Assembly: GCA_965116945.1 (NCBI GenBank)
Contig: OZ220734.1
Coordinates: 186,001-250,000, forward strand
DNA from: Plut-88900 sp965116945
GTDB lineage: Bacteria; Chloroflexota; Dehalococcoidia; Plut-88900
Length of the DNA stretch: 64,000 nucleotides
Direction of reading: 5' to 3'
The position numbers and the translations under genes were made by a program. The notes below the pieces were generated by a model that made no database searches, was not told where the DNA came from, and saw only the letters and a program-made list of their open reading frames with translations. Each line of letters begins with the position of its first letter. Within the stretch, counting starts at the first letter, position 1. This document shows, in pieces, positions 53,764-62,818 of this stretch.

Positions 53764-54285
53764 ATGCCACAATCTCCCATAAAACTGCTCCACTTTTCAG
53801 ATACTCACGTTCGGGAGAAGGCGGAGTTACATCCTGTTGTCCAAGAGGCGCTCAAAGAAGCGGACTGGATTGTCCATACCGGAGACTTCACGGGCCCGAC
53901 GCTTGTACACCAGCTTATTGAAGACCACCCCAAGTTCGTAGGGGTGTTCGGTAATACAGATAAGGATGAAACCCGGAGAATACTGCCAGATAAGCAGTTC
54001 TTCGCCGTTGGGCAGTGGAGATTTGGGATCATACATCCGTGGTGGGGGATGGAGCCGGACGGGATAGAGGAGAGGATACTGGAGGAGCTCGGGAGGCAGG
54101 ACATCATCTTGTACGGGCATACGCACGAGCGGGTCGAGCATTATGTCGATGACACGCTTATCGTGAACCCGGGCCCCGGGTACCCGGACTTCATGATGCC
54201 GGGCTCGGTTGCGATGTTAACGCTACATCCTACGTCTGTGGATGTGGAGTTCAGGGTGTTTGAGAGACCCCCGAGGAAGGTGTAG
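53764..54285 (+). CDS. YfcE/Vps29-type metallophosphoesterase, 173 aa
   Basis: It has the full dinuclear-metal motif series: 'FSDTH', 'VHTGDFTG', 'GVFGNTDKDE', 'GIIHPWW' and 'LYGHTHE'. Length fits the YfcE family of small phosphodiesterases. The substrate is unknown. It is separate from the methylamine operon, which has its own promoter. Confidence 0.92.
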   Translation: MPQSPIKLLHFSDTHVREKAELHPVVQEALKEADWIVHTGDFTGPTLVHQLIEDHPKFVGVFGNTDKDETRRILPDKQFFAVGQWRFGIIHPWWGMEPDGIEERILEELGRQDIILYGHTHERVEHYVDDTLIVNPGPGYPDFMMPGSVAMLTLHPTSVDVEFRVFERPPRKV

Positions 54286-54309
54286 GACAGCGCACGGCGT
54301 CCATTTTTC

Positions 54310-54338
54310 TTGCCCGCCGATTTTCACGCATATATAAT
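54310..54338 (+). promoter_or_regulatory. Predicted promoter of the N-methylglutamate operon
   Basis: TTGCCC (54310-54315), 17 bases, then a perfect TATAAT (54333-54338). The leader is about 75 bases and ends in a GGAGGAGA ribosome site nine bases before the ATG. No known riboswitch is recognised. Confidence 0.7.
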
Positions 54339-54419
54339 GGCGGTTTGTCGGGGTGGCACGAATTTCAGTGAGACGCCGGTGTGAACTCCCACGACACCGC
54401 GCCCTGGAGGAGATAAGAG

Positions 54420-55334
54420 ATGTGCGGTATAAGTGGAATAATGCACAAGCATGCGGGAGCATCGGGGCTTGCACCGATAGGCAAGGAGCTTGTCAGGATG
54501 CTGGACGCGATGAAGCACCGAGGAATCGACTCGACCGGCATAACGGTGGCCGGTGAAGAATCAAAGTCGGACTTAATTGTCAGGATATGGGCAGACCCCG
54601 AGGACGACTACCGAGCGCGATTCAGGGCGGTGGAGGAGTCGGTGATAGCGAAGGGTGGGGTGGTGAAGAACCGGCAATCGACGGAAGAATTCCTGCGCCT
54701 GAGTGTCAATTATGAAGGAGACGTGAACATCCTGGCGGCCGCTCTCTATGAACTTCCCGGCGTAACGATTCACAGCATGGGGCAGAATTCGGAAGTTATA
54801 AAGGACGTGGGCACCGGCATCGAGCTGGGCGACAAGCATGGGGTGGGGGGGATGAAGGGGACCCACGGGATCGGGCATGTTAGGTTGGCGACGGAGAGTC
54901 GGGTGGATATCACCCACTCACACCCTTTCTGGGCCTATCCATTCCCGGACGTAACCGTTGTACACAACGGGCAGCTGACGAACTATCACAAGATGAAACG
55001 ACAGTATGAGGACCAGGGACACCGCTTCCAGACTGAGAACGACTCCGAGTTGATCGCTGTCTACCTGGCGGAGAAGCTAGCCCGGGGTGCCAAGCTGCAA
55101 GAAGCTCTCTATGATTCTCTTGACGACCTGGACGGATCGTTCACATACCTGGTCTCGACGGAGCAGGGTATGGGGTCGGCGAAGGACCCGCTGGCGTTGA
55201 AGCCGCTGGTGCTGATGGAAACGGACGACGTGGTCGCGCTGGCCTCTGAAGAGGTGGCGTTGAGGTCTGTGTTCGATGAGGAGATAGAGAGGGTCGAACC
55301 TCAGCAGAACGAGGTGATGACTTGGTTGATATAA
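54420..55334 (+). CDS. mgsA: N-methylglutamate synthase subunit A (class II glutamine amidotransferase), 304 aa
   Basis: The Ntn-hydrolase starts with nucleophile Cys2 ('MCGISGIMHKH') and has 'HRGIDSTG', 'IGHVRLATES', 'HSHPFWA' and 'VVHNGQLTNY'. It is the GlxB/MgsA type, shorter than glutamate synthase GltB and lacking synthase domains, which are encoded by the next two genes. In the N-methylglutamate pathway MgsABC converts gamma-glutamylmethylamide with 2-oxoglutarate to N-methylglutamate. First gene of a seven-gene + strand operon. Confidence 0.88.
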   Translation: MCGISGIMHKHAGASGLAPIGKELVRMLDAMKHRGIDSTGITVAGEESKSDLIVRIWADPEDDYRARFRAVEESVIAKGGVVKNRQSTEEFLRLSVNYEGDVNILAAALYELPGVTIHSMGQNSEVIKDVGTGIELGDKHGVGGMKGTHGIGHVRLATESRVDITHSHPFWAYPFPDVTVVHNGQLTNYHKMKRQYEDQGHRFQTENDSELIAVYLAEKLARGAKLQEALYDSLDDLDGSFTYLVSTEQGMGSAKDPLALKPLVLMETDDVVALASEEVALRSVFDEEIERVEPQQNEVMTWLI

Positions 55335-56005
55335 ATGCACGAGAAATGACCATCCGAGAGATAAACTCCCAGGTCAAAGAGCTGGTAAACGAAGGTAAGG
55401 AAGTTCGAATACTTGATCCGCAGGCCAGACACAACCTGGTCATCGGTGTACTGAAAGAGTGCAAGGTTACGGTAGAAGGCAGCGTGGGCTATCTGTGCGC
55501 AAGTCTTCTGGATGGTCCCGATGTAACGATCAATGGAAATGCGGGCTGGGCGCTGGGCGAGAACATGATGAACGGGCGCATCACTCTGACGCGGAATGCA
55601 GGTGCCTCGGTCGGGGCTACGCTGAGGGGCGGACAGCTGTTTGTCGGGGGTGATGCCGGGGCACGGGCGGGGATTTCGATGAAGGGTGGAGACCTGATAA
55701 TCCGCGGGAACTCGGGGTTCCTGACGGGCTACATGATGCAGAAGGGTCGGATAATCATTTGCGGGGACGTGGGGGATGCGGTGGGGGACTCGATGTACGA
55801 GGGGGAGATTTACGTGGCGGGGAACATCGGGTCTCTTGGGAGCGATGCCAAGGAAGAGACTCCTTCCGAGGACGAGCTTCTGGAGGTATGGGAAATGCTT
55901 CAAGAGTTCGGCATCACGGAGCGTTTCCAGTTCAAGAAAGTAGTCTCGGCCAAGAAGCTATACCATTTCGACGCCCTGGAGCGGTTCGAGAAAAGGGTCG
56001 TATAG
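55322..56005 (+). CDS. mgsB: N-methylglutamate synthase subunit B (GXGXG domain), 227 aa
   Basis: A right-handed beta-helix of GxGxG repeats ('GNAGWALGENM', 'GGDAGARAGISM', 'GDVGDAVGDSM') matches the C-terminal domain of glutamate synthase. The TTG start at 55322 is chosen because GAGGTGA lies just upstream and 'VDINAREMTIREIN' matches the family N terminus. An ATG at 55346 is possible. It overlaps mgsA by 13 bases. Confidence 0.88.
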   Translation: MVDINAREMTIREINSQVKELVNEGKEVRILDPQARHNLVIGVLKECKVTVEGSVGYLCASLLDGPDVTINGNAGWALGENMMNGRITLTRNAGASVGATLRGGQLFVGGDAGARAGISMKGGDLIIRGNSGFLTGYMMQKGRIIICGDVGDAVGDSMYEGEIYVAGNIGSLGSDAKEETPSEDELLEVWEMLQEFGITERFQFKKVVSAKKLYHFDALERFEKRVV

Positions 56006-56015
56006 GGGAGACGCC

Positions 56016-57320
56016 ATGGTAATGAACAGCAGCCAGATATATTCCCCCTGGGTGATGGAAGACATCCACGCCAAGGCGGACCTTGGGCGATACAGGATAC
56101 GCGGCTTCTCCTCTTTTCAGAAGGTAACGCATTTCGACGACCTTACATTCCTGTCCACGGGGCTGACCCGGATCCCACTGGAGGGATACAAGGAGAAGTG
56201 CAGCACCCAGGTAGTTATCGGGGAAGGCAATGCCAAGAATCCCCTGGTGCTGGAGACCCCCATCTACATCACCGGTATGAGCTACGGGGCGCTTTCACGC
56301 AACGCCAAGGTGGCTCTGGGGAAAGGGGCCTCTGAGGTTGGAACGGCGACCTGCACGGGCGACGGCGGCATGTTGATGGCCGAGCGGGAGGCTTCGGAGA
56401 AGCTGATATACCAGATCTTACCCAGCCGGTACGGTGTAAATCCCCATCACATTATGATGGCTGACTGCATAGAAATCTGCGTGGGTCAGGGTGCAAAGCC
56501 CGGCACGGGCGGGATGCTGATGGGCGTCAAGGTGTTGGACCACATTGCGGAGATGCGGGACCTTCCCACAGGGATCGACCAACGGTCGCCGACCCGGCAC
56601 CCGGACTGGCTCGGGCCGGACGATCTGCCGATCAAGATTGAGCAGCTGCGGGAAGCAACTGACTGGCGGGTGCCGGTGACCGTCAAACTGGGGGCCTGCC
56701 GGGTGAAGGACGACGTGAAGCTGGCGGCCAAGGCGGGCGCGGATGCGATAGTGATTGACAGTATGCTGGCAGGGACAGGGGCGTCGTCGGAGATTCTGCT
56801 TGACCACTCCGGGATTCCCACGGTGCCAGCAATTGTGCTGGCGCGTGAGGCACTGCGAGAGATTGGGATGTACGGGAAGGTGGCGTTGATAGCCTCGGGG
56901 GGGATCAGAAGCGGGGTGGACGTGGCGAAGGCGCTGGCGCTGGGAGCAGACGCCGTGGCGATTGGGATTGCAGCTCTAATAGCGTTGAACTGCAACCGGG
57001 ACATTCCTGAGGCTAACTTTGAGGAAGAGGTCGGGGTGCGGGCGGGGATGTGCCACCACTGCCAGACGGGCAAGTGCCCAGTGGGAATTGCAACGCAGGA
57101 CCCGGAGCTGATGAAGAGGCTGGACCCAGAGGAGGCCGGGGCACGGGTGGCGAATTTCCTGAACGCAATGACCATGGAACTGGCTTTGATTACCCGGTCC
57201 CTGGGCAAGAGCGACGTACACAGCCTGGAGCCCGAGGACATGGCGGCGCTGACTATCGAGGCGTCGGCGATGGCGCGAATCCCGCTGGTCGGGACGGACA
57301 AGGTGTTCGGCTTCGACTAA
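56016..57320 (+). CDS. mgsC: N-methylglutamate synthase subunit C (FMN/Fe-S glutamate-synthase domain), 434 aa
   Basis: A GltS-type TIM barrel: 'PIYITGMSYGALSRNAK', 'GTATCTGDGGML', 'IEICVGQGAKPGTGG', FMN site 'IASGGIRSGVDVAKAL' and the Fe-S cluster 'CHHCQTGKCPVGIATQ'. It is the GlxD/MgsC type. With MgsA and MgsB it reconstitutes a split, glutamate-synthase-like enzyme. It starts ten bases after mgsB. Confidence 0.9.
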   Translation: MVMNSSQIYSPWVMEDIHAKADLGRYRIRGFSSFQKVTHFDDLTFLSTGLTRIPLEGYKEKCSTQVVIGEGNAKNPLVLETPIYITGMSYGALSRNAKVALGKGASEVGTATCTGDGGMLMAEREASEKLIYQILPSRYGVNPHHIMMADCIEICVGQGAKPGTGGMLMGVKVLDHIAEMRDLPTGIDQRSPTRHPDWLGPDDLPIKIEQLREATDWRVPVTVKLGACRVKDDVKLAAKAGADAIVIDSMLAGTGASSEILLDHSGIPTVPAIVLAREALREIGMYGKVALIASGGIRSGVDVAKALALGADAVAIGIAALIALNCNRDIPEANFEEEVGVRAGMCHHCQTGKCPVGIATQDPELMKRLDPEEAGARVANFLNAMTMELALITRSLGKSDVHSLEPEDMAALTIEASAMARIPLVGTDKVFGFD

Positions 57321-57366
57321 TCATTCCAACCGGAAGCATATTTCCAAAACCCAACCGGAGCTAAGC

Positions 57367-58725
57367 ATGGCCAACAGAGAGCAGATACGCGAGCAGATGA
57401 CCCGGGACGGGATCAATTACATCCTGACCCAGTTCGTCGACATACACGGGGCGGCGAAGGTGAAGCTGGTGCCGGCCTCAAGCTTTGACGACGTGATTGA
57501 TGAGGGGGCGGGGTTTGCGGGGGGGTCGCTGCACGGGATGGGGCAGGGGCCAAACGACCACGACATGCTGGCCCGCATCGACCTGGACAGCTACACGCGG
57601 CTGCCCTGGGATGGCGAAACAGCGCGGTTTGCCTCGGACCTGTTCGTAGATGGTGAGCCACATCCGTACTGCCCCCGACAGCACATGAAGAAGGTGCTGG
57701 GAGAGTTAAGGGACCAGGGGTACGTTTTTAATGTCGGGATTGAGCCCGAGCACTTCCTAGTTATCAGGAACTCAGATGGCTCCATACGGATCTTCGACCC
57801 GGCTGACGTGGACAATCTTGAGAAGCCCTGCTACGACTACAAGGGGATTTCCGGGGTGCTGGGCTACCTGAAGGAGATGACAACCGGTCTGAACGGACTG
57901 GGCTACGGCGTTTATCAATCCGACCACGAGGATGGGAGCGGGCAATACGAGATCAACTTTGATTACGATGATGCGCTTACCACGGCGGACCGATATACGT
58001 TCTTCAAGATGATGACCAGTCAGGTGGCCCGGAAGCATGGCGCTATCGCTACCCATATGCCCAAGCCGTTTGCGGACAGGACGGGAAGCGGGGGCCACAT
58101 CCACTTTCACGTTGCGGATGCCAACTCCGGAGAGAATGTACTTATAGACCATGACGATCCGCAGGGGCTCGGGCTATCAAAAATGGCGTACCACTTTATC
58201 GGTGGGGTCTTGAAGCATGCACCGGCCCTGTGTGCGATCAATTCTCCGACGGTGAACTGTTACAAGAGGCTTCAGATGGGATCGGCGCTAACGGGGTCCA
58301 GGTCCGGATTTACGTGGACGCCGGCGTTTATATCGTATGGAGACAACAACAGGACGCAGATGATCAGGACCGCGGGGCCCGGGCACCTGGAGGACAGGAC
58401 TATGTCGTCGGGGTGCAATCCGTACCTGGCATTCACCGCCTATGTGTCGGCGGGGATGGACGGAGTGAAGAACGAGATTGATCCGGGACCGGCAAACTTC
58501 GAGAACACATACGCCCTGGGGATGGAAGAGATCAACAGGCGGGGTATCAAAATGCTTCCCCAGAGTCTGCCAGAAGCCCTGAGCGAGCTGAAGCAGGACG
58601 AGGTGGTGCAAGCGGCGCTCGGGCCGATATACGATGAGTTTATCAAGGTGAAGGAGGCGGAGTGGGCCGACTATCACCGACAGGTGAGCCAATGGGAGTT
58701 GGACCGGTACCTCACCATGTTCTAG
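57367..58725 (+). CDS. gmaS: Type III glutamine synthetase-like gamma-glutamylmethylamide synthetase, 452 aa
   Basis: GS family GlnT/GmaS: 'VDIHGAAKVKLVPASSFD', 'VGIEPEHFLV' (metal Glu), 'SGQYEINF', 'GSGGHIHFHV' (metal His), and 'NRTQMIRTAGPGHLEDRT' (ATP/Arg region). GmaS ligates methylamine to glutamate using ATP, the first step of the N-methylglutamate pathway. True glutamine synthesis cannot be excluded, but placement between mgsC and the mgd genes argues for GmaS. Confidence 0.87.
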   Translation: MANREQIREQMTRDGINYILTQFVDIHGAAKVKLVPASSFDDVIDEGAGFAGGSLHGMGQGPNDHDMLARIDLDSYTRLPWDGETARFASDLFVDGEPHPYCPRQHMKKVLGELRDQGYVFNVGIEPEHFLVIRNSDGSIRIFDPADVDNLEKPCYDYKGISGVLGYLKEMTTGLNGLGYGVYQSDHEDGSGQYEINFDYDDALTTADRYTFFKMMTSQVARKHGAIATHMPKPFADRTGSGGHIHFHVADANSGENVLIDHDDPQGLGLSKMAYHFIGGVLKHAPALCAINSPTVNCYKRLQMGSALTGSRSGFTWTPAFISYGDNNRTQMIRTAGPGHLEDRTMSSGCNPYLAFTAYVSAGMDGVKNEIDPGPANFENTYALGMEEINRRGIKMLPQSLPEALSELKQDEVVQAALGPIYDEFIKVKEAEWADYHRQVSQWELDRYLTMF

Positions 58726-58819
58726 GGCCCCGGTCTATCCGGTCTAATGCACTTGAACGGCTCTATGCCATCGATTTCCTATACCTGCCTATCGACAGCG
58801 GTCGGGCGCGGGTAACGAT

Positions 58820-59104
58820 ATGTCATTCCTGTTAGATTGCCCGAATTGTGGTTCCCGGTCGGTCAACGACTACCGATATGGTGGTGAGGTGACGGCGCGT
58901 CCAACACCCGCGGATTCCCAGGAGACCTGGTCTGAGTACTTCTACATCAGGAAGAATGCCGCGGGTCTTCAGCGAGAGTGGTGGTACCACAAGTACGGGT
59001 GCCGACGCTGGTTCCAGGCAGACCGGAACACCCTGAACAACCGGGTGTCGAGTACGTTCTGGCCGGGTGAGGGGCCTGCAGAGACCTCCGAGGGAGAGGG
59101 TTAA
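58820..59104 (+). CDS. mgdB: N-methylglutamate dehydrogenase subunit B (SoxD-like), 94 aa
   Basis: It is a delta-subunit-like zinc protein: 'LDCPNCGSRSVNDYRYGGE' with CxxC, then 'REWWYHKYGCRRWFQADRNT', where heterotetrameric sarcosine oxidase delta subunits carry further metal ligands. Length is typical. It is followed one base later by mgdC. Confidence 0.85.
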   Translation: MSFLLDCPNCGSRSVNDYRYGGEVTARPTPADSQETWSEYFYIRKNAAGLQREWWYHKYGCRRWFQADRNTLNNRVSSTFWPGEGPAETSEGEG

Positions 59105-59105
59105 T

Positions 59106-62051
59106 ATGCCAGAGCGCCGACTTCCTCCGCACCCATCGCAGATCATAGACCGATCCAAGCCGATAAGCTTTGAGTATGAGGGAAGGCGGATATCGGGGTA
59201 CGAGGGAGATACGGTTGCTTCAGCGCTCTATGCCTCGGGCGTGGACATATTCGGCCGAAGCTTCAAGTACCACAGACCGAGGGGCCTGCTGTGCGTGTCG
59301 GGTCGGTGTCCGAACTGCATGATGAATGTGGATGGGACACCGAACGTACGGGCTTGCGCATGCGCTGCTGCGGAGGCCGAAACAGTCAAGGGTCAGAACG
59401 CCTGGCCATCGGTGGAAAAAGATGCCCTGTCCGTCTTGCAGCGATTTGACCGGCTAATGCCTGTCGGCTTCTATTACAAGACACTAGTACAACCAAAACT
59501 AGCGTGGCACCTGGCAGAGCCGGTTATTCGTCGGGTGGCGGGGCTGGGAACGGTAGACCCGAGCCTGGTCCCGGAGACTGAATACGAACACGTGAATGCC
59601 TACACTGACGTTGCAGTGGTGGGGGGCGGGCCTGCGGGGATGAGTGCGGCCCTTGCTGCGGCTGAGGCGGGGGCTCGGGTTACGCTGATCGATGAGGCGG
59701 AGGATCTAGGGGGGCACCTGAGGTATGAGACCTTGCCGCACACGGTACCCAATGCGCTGATGAGGTTCGGGGAAGGGGCGGGGGACGGGGATGATTTTGC
59801 AGCTCTCGGGTACCAGATGGCCAAGTATCTCGCAGGCCAGGTAGAGGCGTCGGGGCGGATACGGGTGTATTCGGGGGCGTCGGCGATGGCGCTGTACCAG
59901 GACAACATGATCACTGTCCACCAGGGCGAACAGATCATAAAGCTCCGGGCCAACCAGGTAGTTATAGCAACGGGAGCCCAAGAGTCGCCGCCGGTATTCC
60001 CGAACAACGATCTACCGGGGATCATGCTAAGCAGCGGCGCCTTAAGGCTGGTGAATCTGTATGGTGTGAGTCCCGGCAACCAAGGGGTGATATTCACCAA
60101 CTGCGATGATGGGCTGAGAGCAGCGGCGCAGTTACTGAACGCGGGTGTACGTGCCCACATAGTGGTCGACTCCCGGATGCGTCACAATTGTCCTTTTGCA
60201 GAGGACTTCAGGGAACGGAACGTGACGCTGCTCCAAGGGTGGAAGGTGGTAAATGCCGAGGGTGTGAAGAAGCTGAGGTCGGTGCTTCTGGAGAGTACGC
60301 GGGAGGGAGCGCAGAGGAGAGTCGATTGTGATTTCCTGTGCCTGGCACCCAATCCCGAGCCGGTAACCGCGCTGCTCTCCCAAGCAGACGCCAAGCTCAC
60401 ACATGACGAGGTGCTGGGAGCGATGGTTCCTTCGCAACTACCGGACGGGGTATACGCTGCGGGTGACGTCACCGGGTTCCAAGACGTGGAAGTCCATCTT
60501 CTGCAGGGCAGGATAGCAGGTTTCAGGGCTGCCGCGGCGTCGGGTGCGTCAGTTGAAGATGATGGCCTGGAGGCTCTGAGTTCCGAGCTAGCCCTTGCCG
60601 AGTCCGTGCACCGGGGAGAGCTTTCCTCTTCCCCGTTCCGCAGCACGGTAGGAGACAGGTTCGGGCGGACCAAGAGATTCGTGTGCGTTTGCGAAGACGT
60701 GACGGAGAAGGACGTTCGGCAGGCCATAGACGAGGGTTTCGCAGATGTCCAGTCGCTGAAGCGTTACAGCACGGTTTCGATGGGGCCGTGCCAGGGGAAG
60801 ATGTGCCACAAGAGTTACACCTACCTTATCTCCGAGGCCACGGGCCAGGGACCGGATGTAGTCGGTGGTACGACGCCCAGACCTCCCTTCCATCCCACGC
60901 CGTTGGGGGCGATAGCGGGCCCGGGCCACATGCCCTTCAGGATGACGCCGATGAATGATGCCCACGTAAGGGCGGGGGGCAAGATTGCGGAGGTCGGGCA
61001 GTGGAAGAGGCCGCACTCCTACGGAGATCCGATCGATGAGATCAAGGCGGTGAGGAACGGCGTCGGCATCATTGACGTGAGCACGCTGGGTAAGCTGGAT
61101 GTGGTGGGAAAGGATGCACCTGCTCTGTTGGACAGGGTGTACACGCACTACTTCTCCAACCTCAGGGTGGGAAGGATAAGGTACGGGGTAATCTGTTCCG
61201 ACAGCGGGATAATCATGGACGACGGCACTGTGACCCGGCTGGCAGAGGACCACTACTACGTGACCACAGGGACGGGGAACATAGACCTGGTAGAGGAGTG
61301 GTTCCGGTGGTGGATTGTAGGGACGGGAATGTGCGCTCACGTTGCAAACCTGACGCCGGGCTTCGGGGCGGTGAACGTAGCAGGGCCGAAAGCGCGGGAG
61401 ACGCTGCAGAAGATAACGGATGTAGACCTCTCCAAGGATAAGTTCCGGTACATGGGCAGCGCTCGAGGGGAGGTTGCGGGGGCGCCGGCTTTGTTCCTAA
61501 GAGTCGGGTTTGTGGGGGAGGCGGGATGGGAGCTGCATTTCCCTGCGGAATACGGTGAGCACGTTTGGGATTCGATCATGGAGGCTGGTGAAGAGTTCGG
61601 TATTTCGCCGTTCGGGGTGGAGGCACAACGGGTACTCAGGTTAGAAAAGAAGCACCTGATACCCGGCCAAGATACAGATGTAATGTCGAACCCGCTGGAA
61701 TCCGACCTCGAGTGGGCAGTGAAGTTTGAGAAAGAAGACTTCATAGGCCGGGAAGCGTTGAGCCAGGTGTCGGAGCGGGGTTACCGGAATCGGATGGTGG
61801 GATTTGTAATGGAGAACGGGGCGGTGCCAGAGGATGGGACACCGGTGATGGAACACGGGTGGCCGGTGGGTAAGGTGACGAGTTCCAGATATAGCCCTTC
61901 TATCGGCAAGGGATTCGGTTTGGCATGGGTGCCGAACCGGCTTGCAGAGGAGGGACAACTGATCGAAATCCGGGTGCCGGGAGGGGTGGCGTGGGCCAGG
62001 GTGAGGCACGCGCCAGTATATGACCCAGAAGGCGTACACCTGAGGGAGTAG
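59106..62051 (+). CDS. mgdC: N-methylglutamate dehydrogenase subunit C (SoxA-like alpha), 981 aa
   Basis: Layout of sarcosine-oxidase alpha subunits: an N-terminal 2Fe-2S ferredoxin-like domain with Cys-rich 'GLLCVSGRCPNCM' and 'RACACAA'; a Rossmann FAD/NAD domain starting 'VAVVGGGPAGMSAALAA' (about residue 169). A BFD-like Cys region follows ('FVCVCEDVT', 'CQGKMCHKS', about 525-570). The C-terminal GcvT-like tetrahydrofolate-binding half begins at about residue 595. The enzyme oxidises N-methylglutamate and passes the formaldehyde unit to folate. The sequence resembles SoxA as well; the pathway genes decide the call. Confidence 0.87.
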   Translation: MPERRLPPHPSQIIDRSKPISFEYEGRRISGYEGDTVASALYASGVDIFGRSFKYHRPRGLLCVSGRCPNCMMNVDGTPNVRACACAAAEAETVKGQNAWPSVEKDALSVLQRFDRLMPVGFYYKTLVQPKLAWHLAEPVIRRVAGLGTVDPSLVPETEYEHVNAYTDVAVVGGGPAGMSAALAAAEAGARVTLIDEAEDLGGHLRYETLPHTVPNALMRFGEGAGDGDDFAALGYQMAKYLAGQVEASGRIRVYSGASAMALYQDNMITVHQGEQIIKLRANQVVIATGAQESPPVFPNNDLPGIMLSSGALRLVNLYGVSPGNQGVIFTNCDDGLRAAAQLLNAGVRAHIVVDSRMRHNCPFAEDFRERNVTLLQGWKVVNAEGVKKLRSVLLESTREGAQRRVDCDFLCLAPNPEPVTALLSQADAKLTHDEVLGAMVPSQLPDGVYAAGDVTGFQDVEVHLLQGRIAGFRAAAASGASVEDDGLEALSSELALAESVHRGELSSSPFRSTVGDRFGRTKRFVCVCEDVTEKDVRQAIDEGFADVQSLKRYSTVSMGPCQGKMCHKSYTYLISEATGQGPDVVGGTTPRPPFHPTPLGAIAGPGHMPFRMTPMNDAHVRAGGKIAEVGQWKRPHSYGDPIDEIKAVRNGVGIIDVSTLGKLDVVGKDAPALLDRVYTHYFSNLRVGRIRYGVICSDSGIIMDDGTVTRLAEDHYYVTTGTGNIDLVEEWFRWWIVGTGMCAHVANLTPGFGAVNVAGPKARETLQKITDVDLSKDKFRYMGSARGEVAGAPALFLRVGFVGEAGWELHFPAEYGEHVWDSIMEAGEEFGISPFGVEAQRVLRLEKKHLIPGQDTDVMSNPLESDLEWAVKFEKEDFIGREALSQVSERGYRNRMVGFVMENGAVPEDGTPVMEHGWPVGKVTSSRYSPSIGKGFGLAWVPNRLAEEGQLIEIRVPGGVAWARVRHAPVYDPEGVHLRE

Positions 62052-62062
62052 GTCGAGGCGCA

Positions 62063-62806
62063 ATGGATTCAAGGACTACAGCAATAGCCAAGCTGACCGC
62101 GATGCACGCCGCTCATCGGGAACTGGGGGCGGAGTTTGTATACCGAGACGGGTGGAAGCTGCCGGGCCACTACTCGGGGGTGGAAGAGGAGGTGGCGAGG
62201 GTGAAGGGCGCCGGTGGAATCTTCGATATCAGCCCGGTGGGGAAGCTCTCATTCCAAGGCGCGGATGTGCTGGCAGGGGTGGCCACTGCGCTTGCTCTGC
62301 CAGAGCCCCTGGCCATAGGGAAGTCGGTAAAGTGCGCTTGCCCAACGGCGAGCGAGGACAGCCGGGAGTCAGTTACGGTGGCGGCGCTTACGTATGACGA
62401 GGCGATGGTGATAACTTCGGCGGGGGCCCGGGAGTCGGTTGCCGGAGCATTGGAAGAGCAGCTTGCAGGATGCGGCCACATGATAGACCTATCATCAGCG
62501 TGGGCAGGGATAGGGGCGGTCGGGCCCCGGGTGGGGGATGCTCTCGCCAGAATTGTGGAGCTAGATCTGGACCCCGAGCGCTTCCTAAACGGAGCATGTG
62601 CCCAGGCCAAGACTGCCGAGGTGCATGGGTTGATATTGCGGGGTGATGTGTCAGGTGAATTGGGTTTCCAGGTGTACGTGACGAGGGACTACGGGGAGTA
62701 TGTGTGGGATGCGTTGGTGCATGGGGGGAGAGGTGTGGGGGTGGGGCCTGTCGGGATAGATGCATTCGAACAGATTGCGGGAGACAGCTCAGGGATACCC
62801 TGGTAG
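62063..62806 (+). CDS. mgdD: N-methylglutamate dehydrogenase subunit D (SoxG-like gamma), 247 aa
   Basis: It shows a GcvT/YgfZ-like fold: 'GGIFDISPVGKLSFQGADV' near the N terminus and 'LGFQVYVTRDYGEYVWDAL' near the C terminus. It is longer than most sarcosine oxidase gamma subunits (about 200 residues) and looks as close to GcvT-type proteins. It is 11 bases downstream of mgdC. Confidence 0.75.
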   Translation: MDSRTTAIAKLTAMHAAHRELGAEFVYRDGWKLPGHYSGVEEEVARVKGAGGIFDISPVGKLSFQGADVLAGVATALALPEPLAIGKSVKCACPTASEDSRESVTVAALTYDEAMVITSAGARESVAGALEEQLAGCGHMIDLSSAWAGIGAVGPRVGDALARIVELDLDPERFLNGACAQAKTAEVHGLILRGDVSGELGFQVYVTRDYGEYVWDALVHGGRGVGVGPVGIDAFEQIAGDSSGIPW

Positions 62807-62818
62807 CGAGGACAATTA

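Noticed and set aside
58820..62806. Sarcosine oxidase soxDAG
   Set aside because: The subunits are homologous, but fusion to mgsABC-gmaS makes N-methylglutamate dehydrogenase the better reading. This remains open because of the missing beta subunit and the creatinase-like neighbour.
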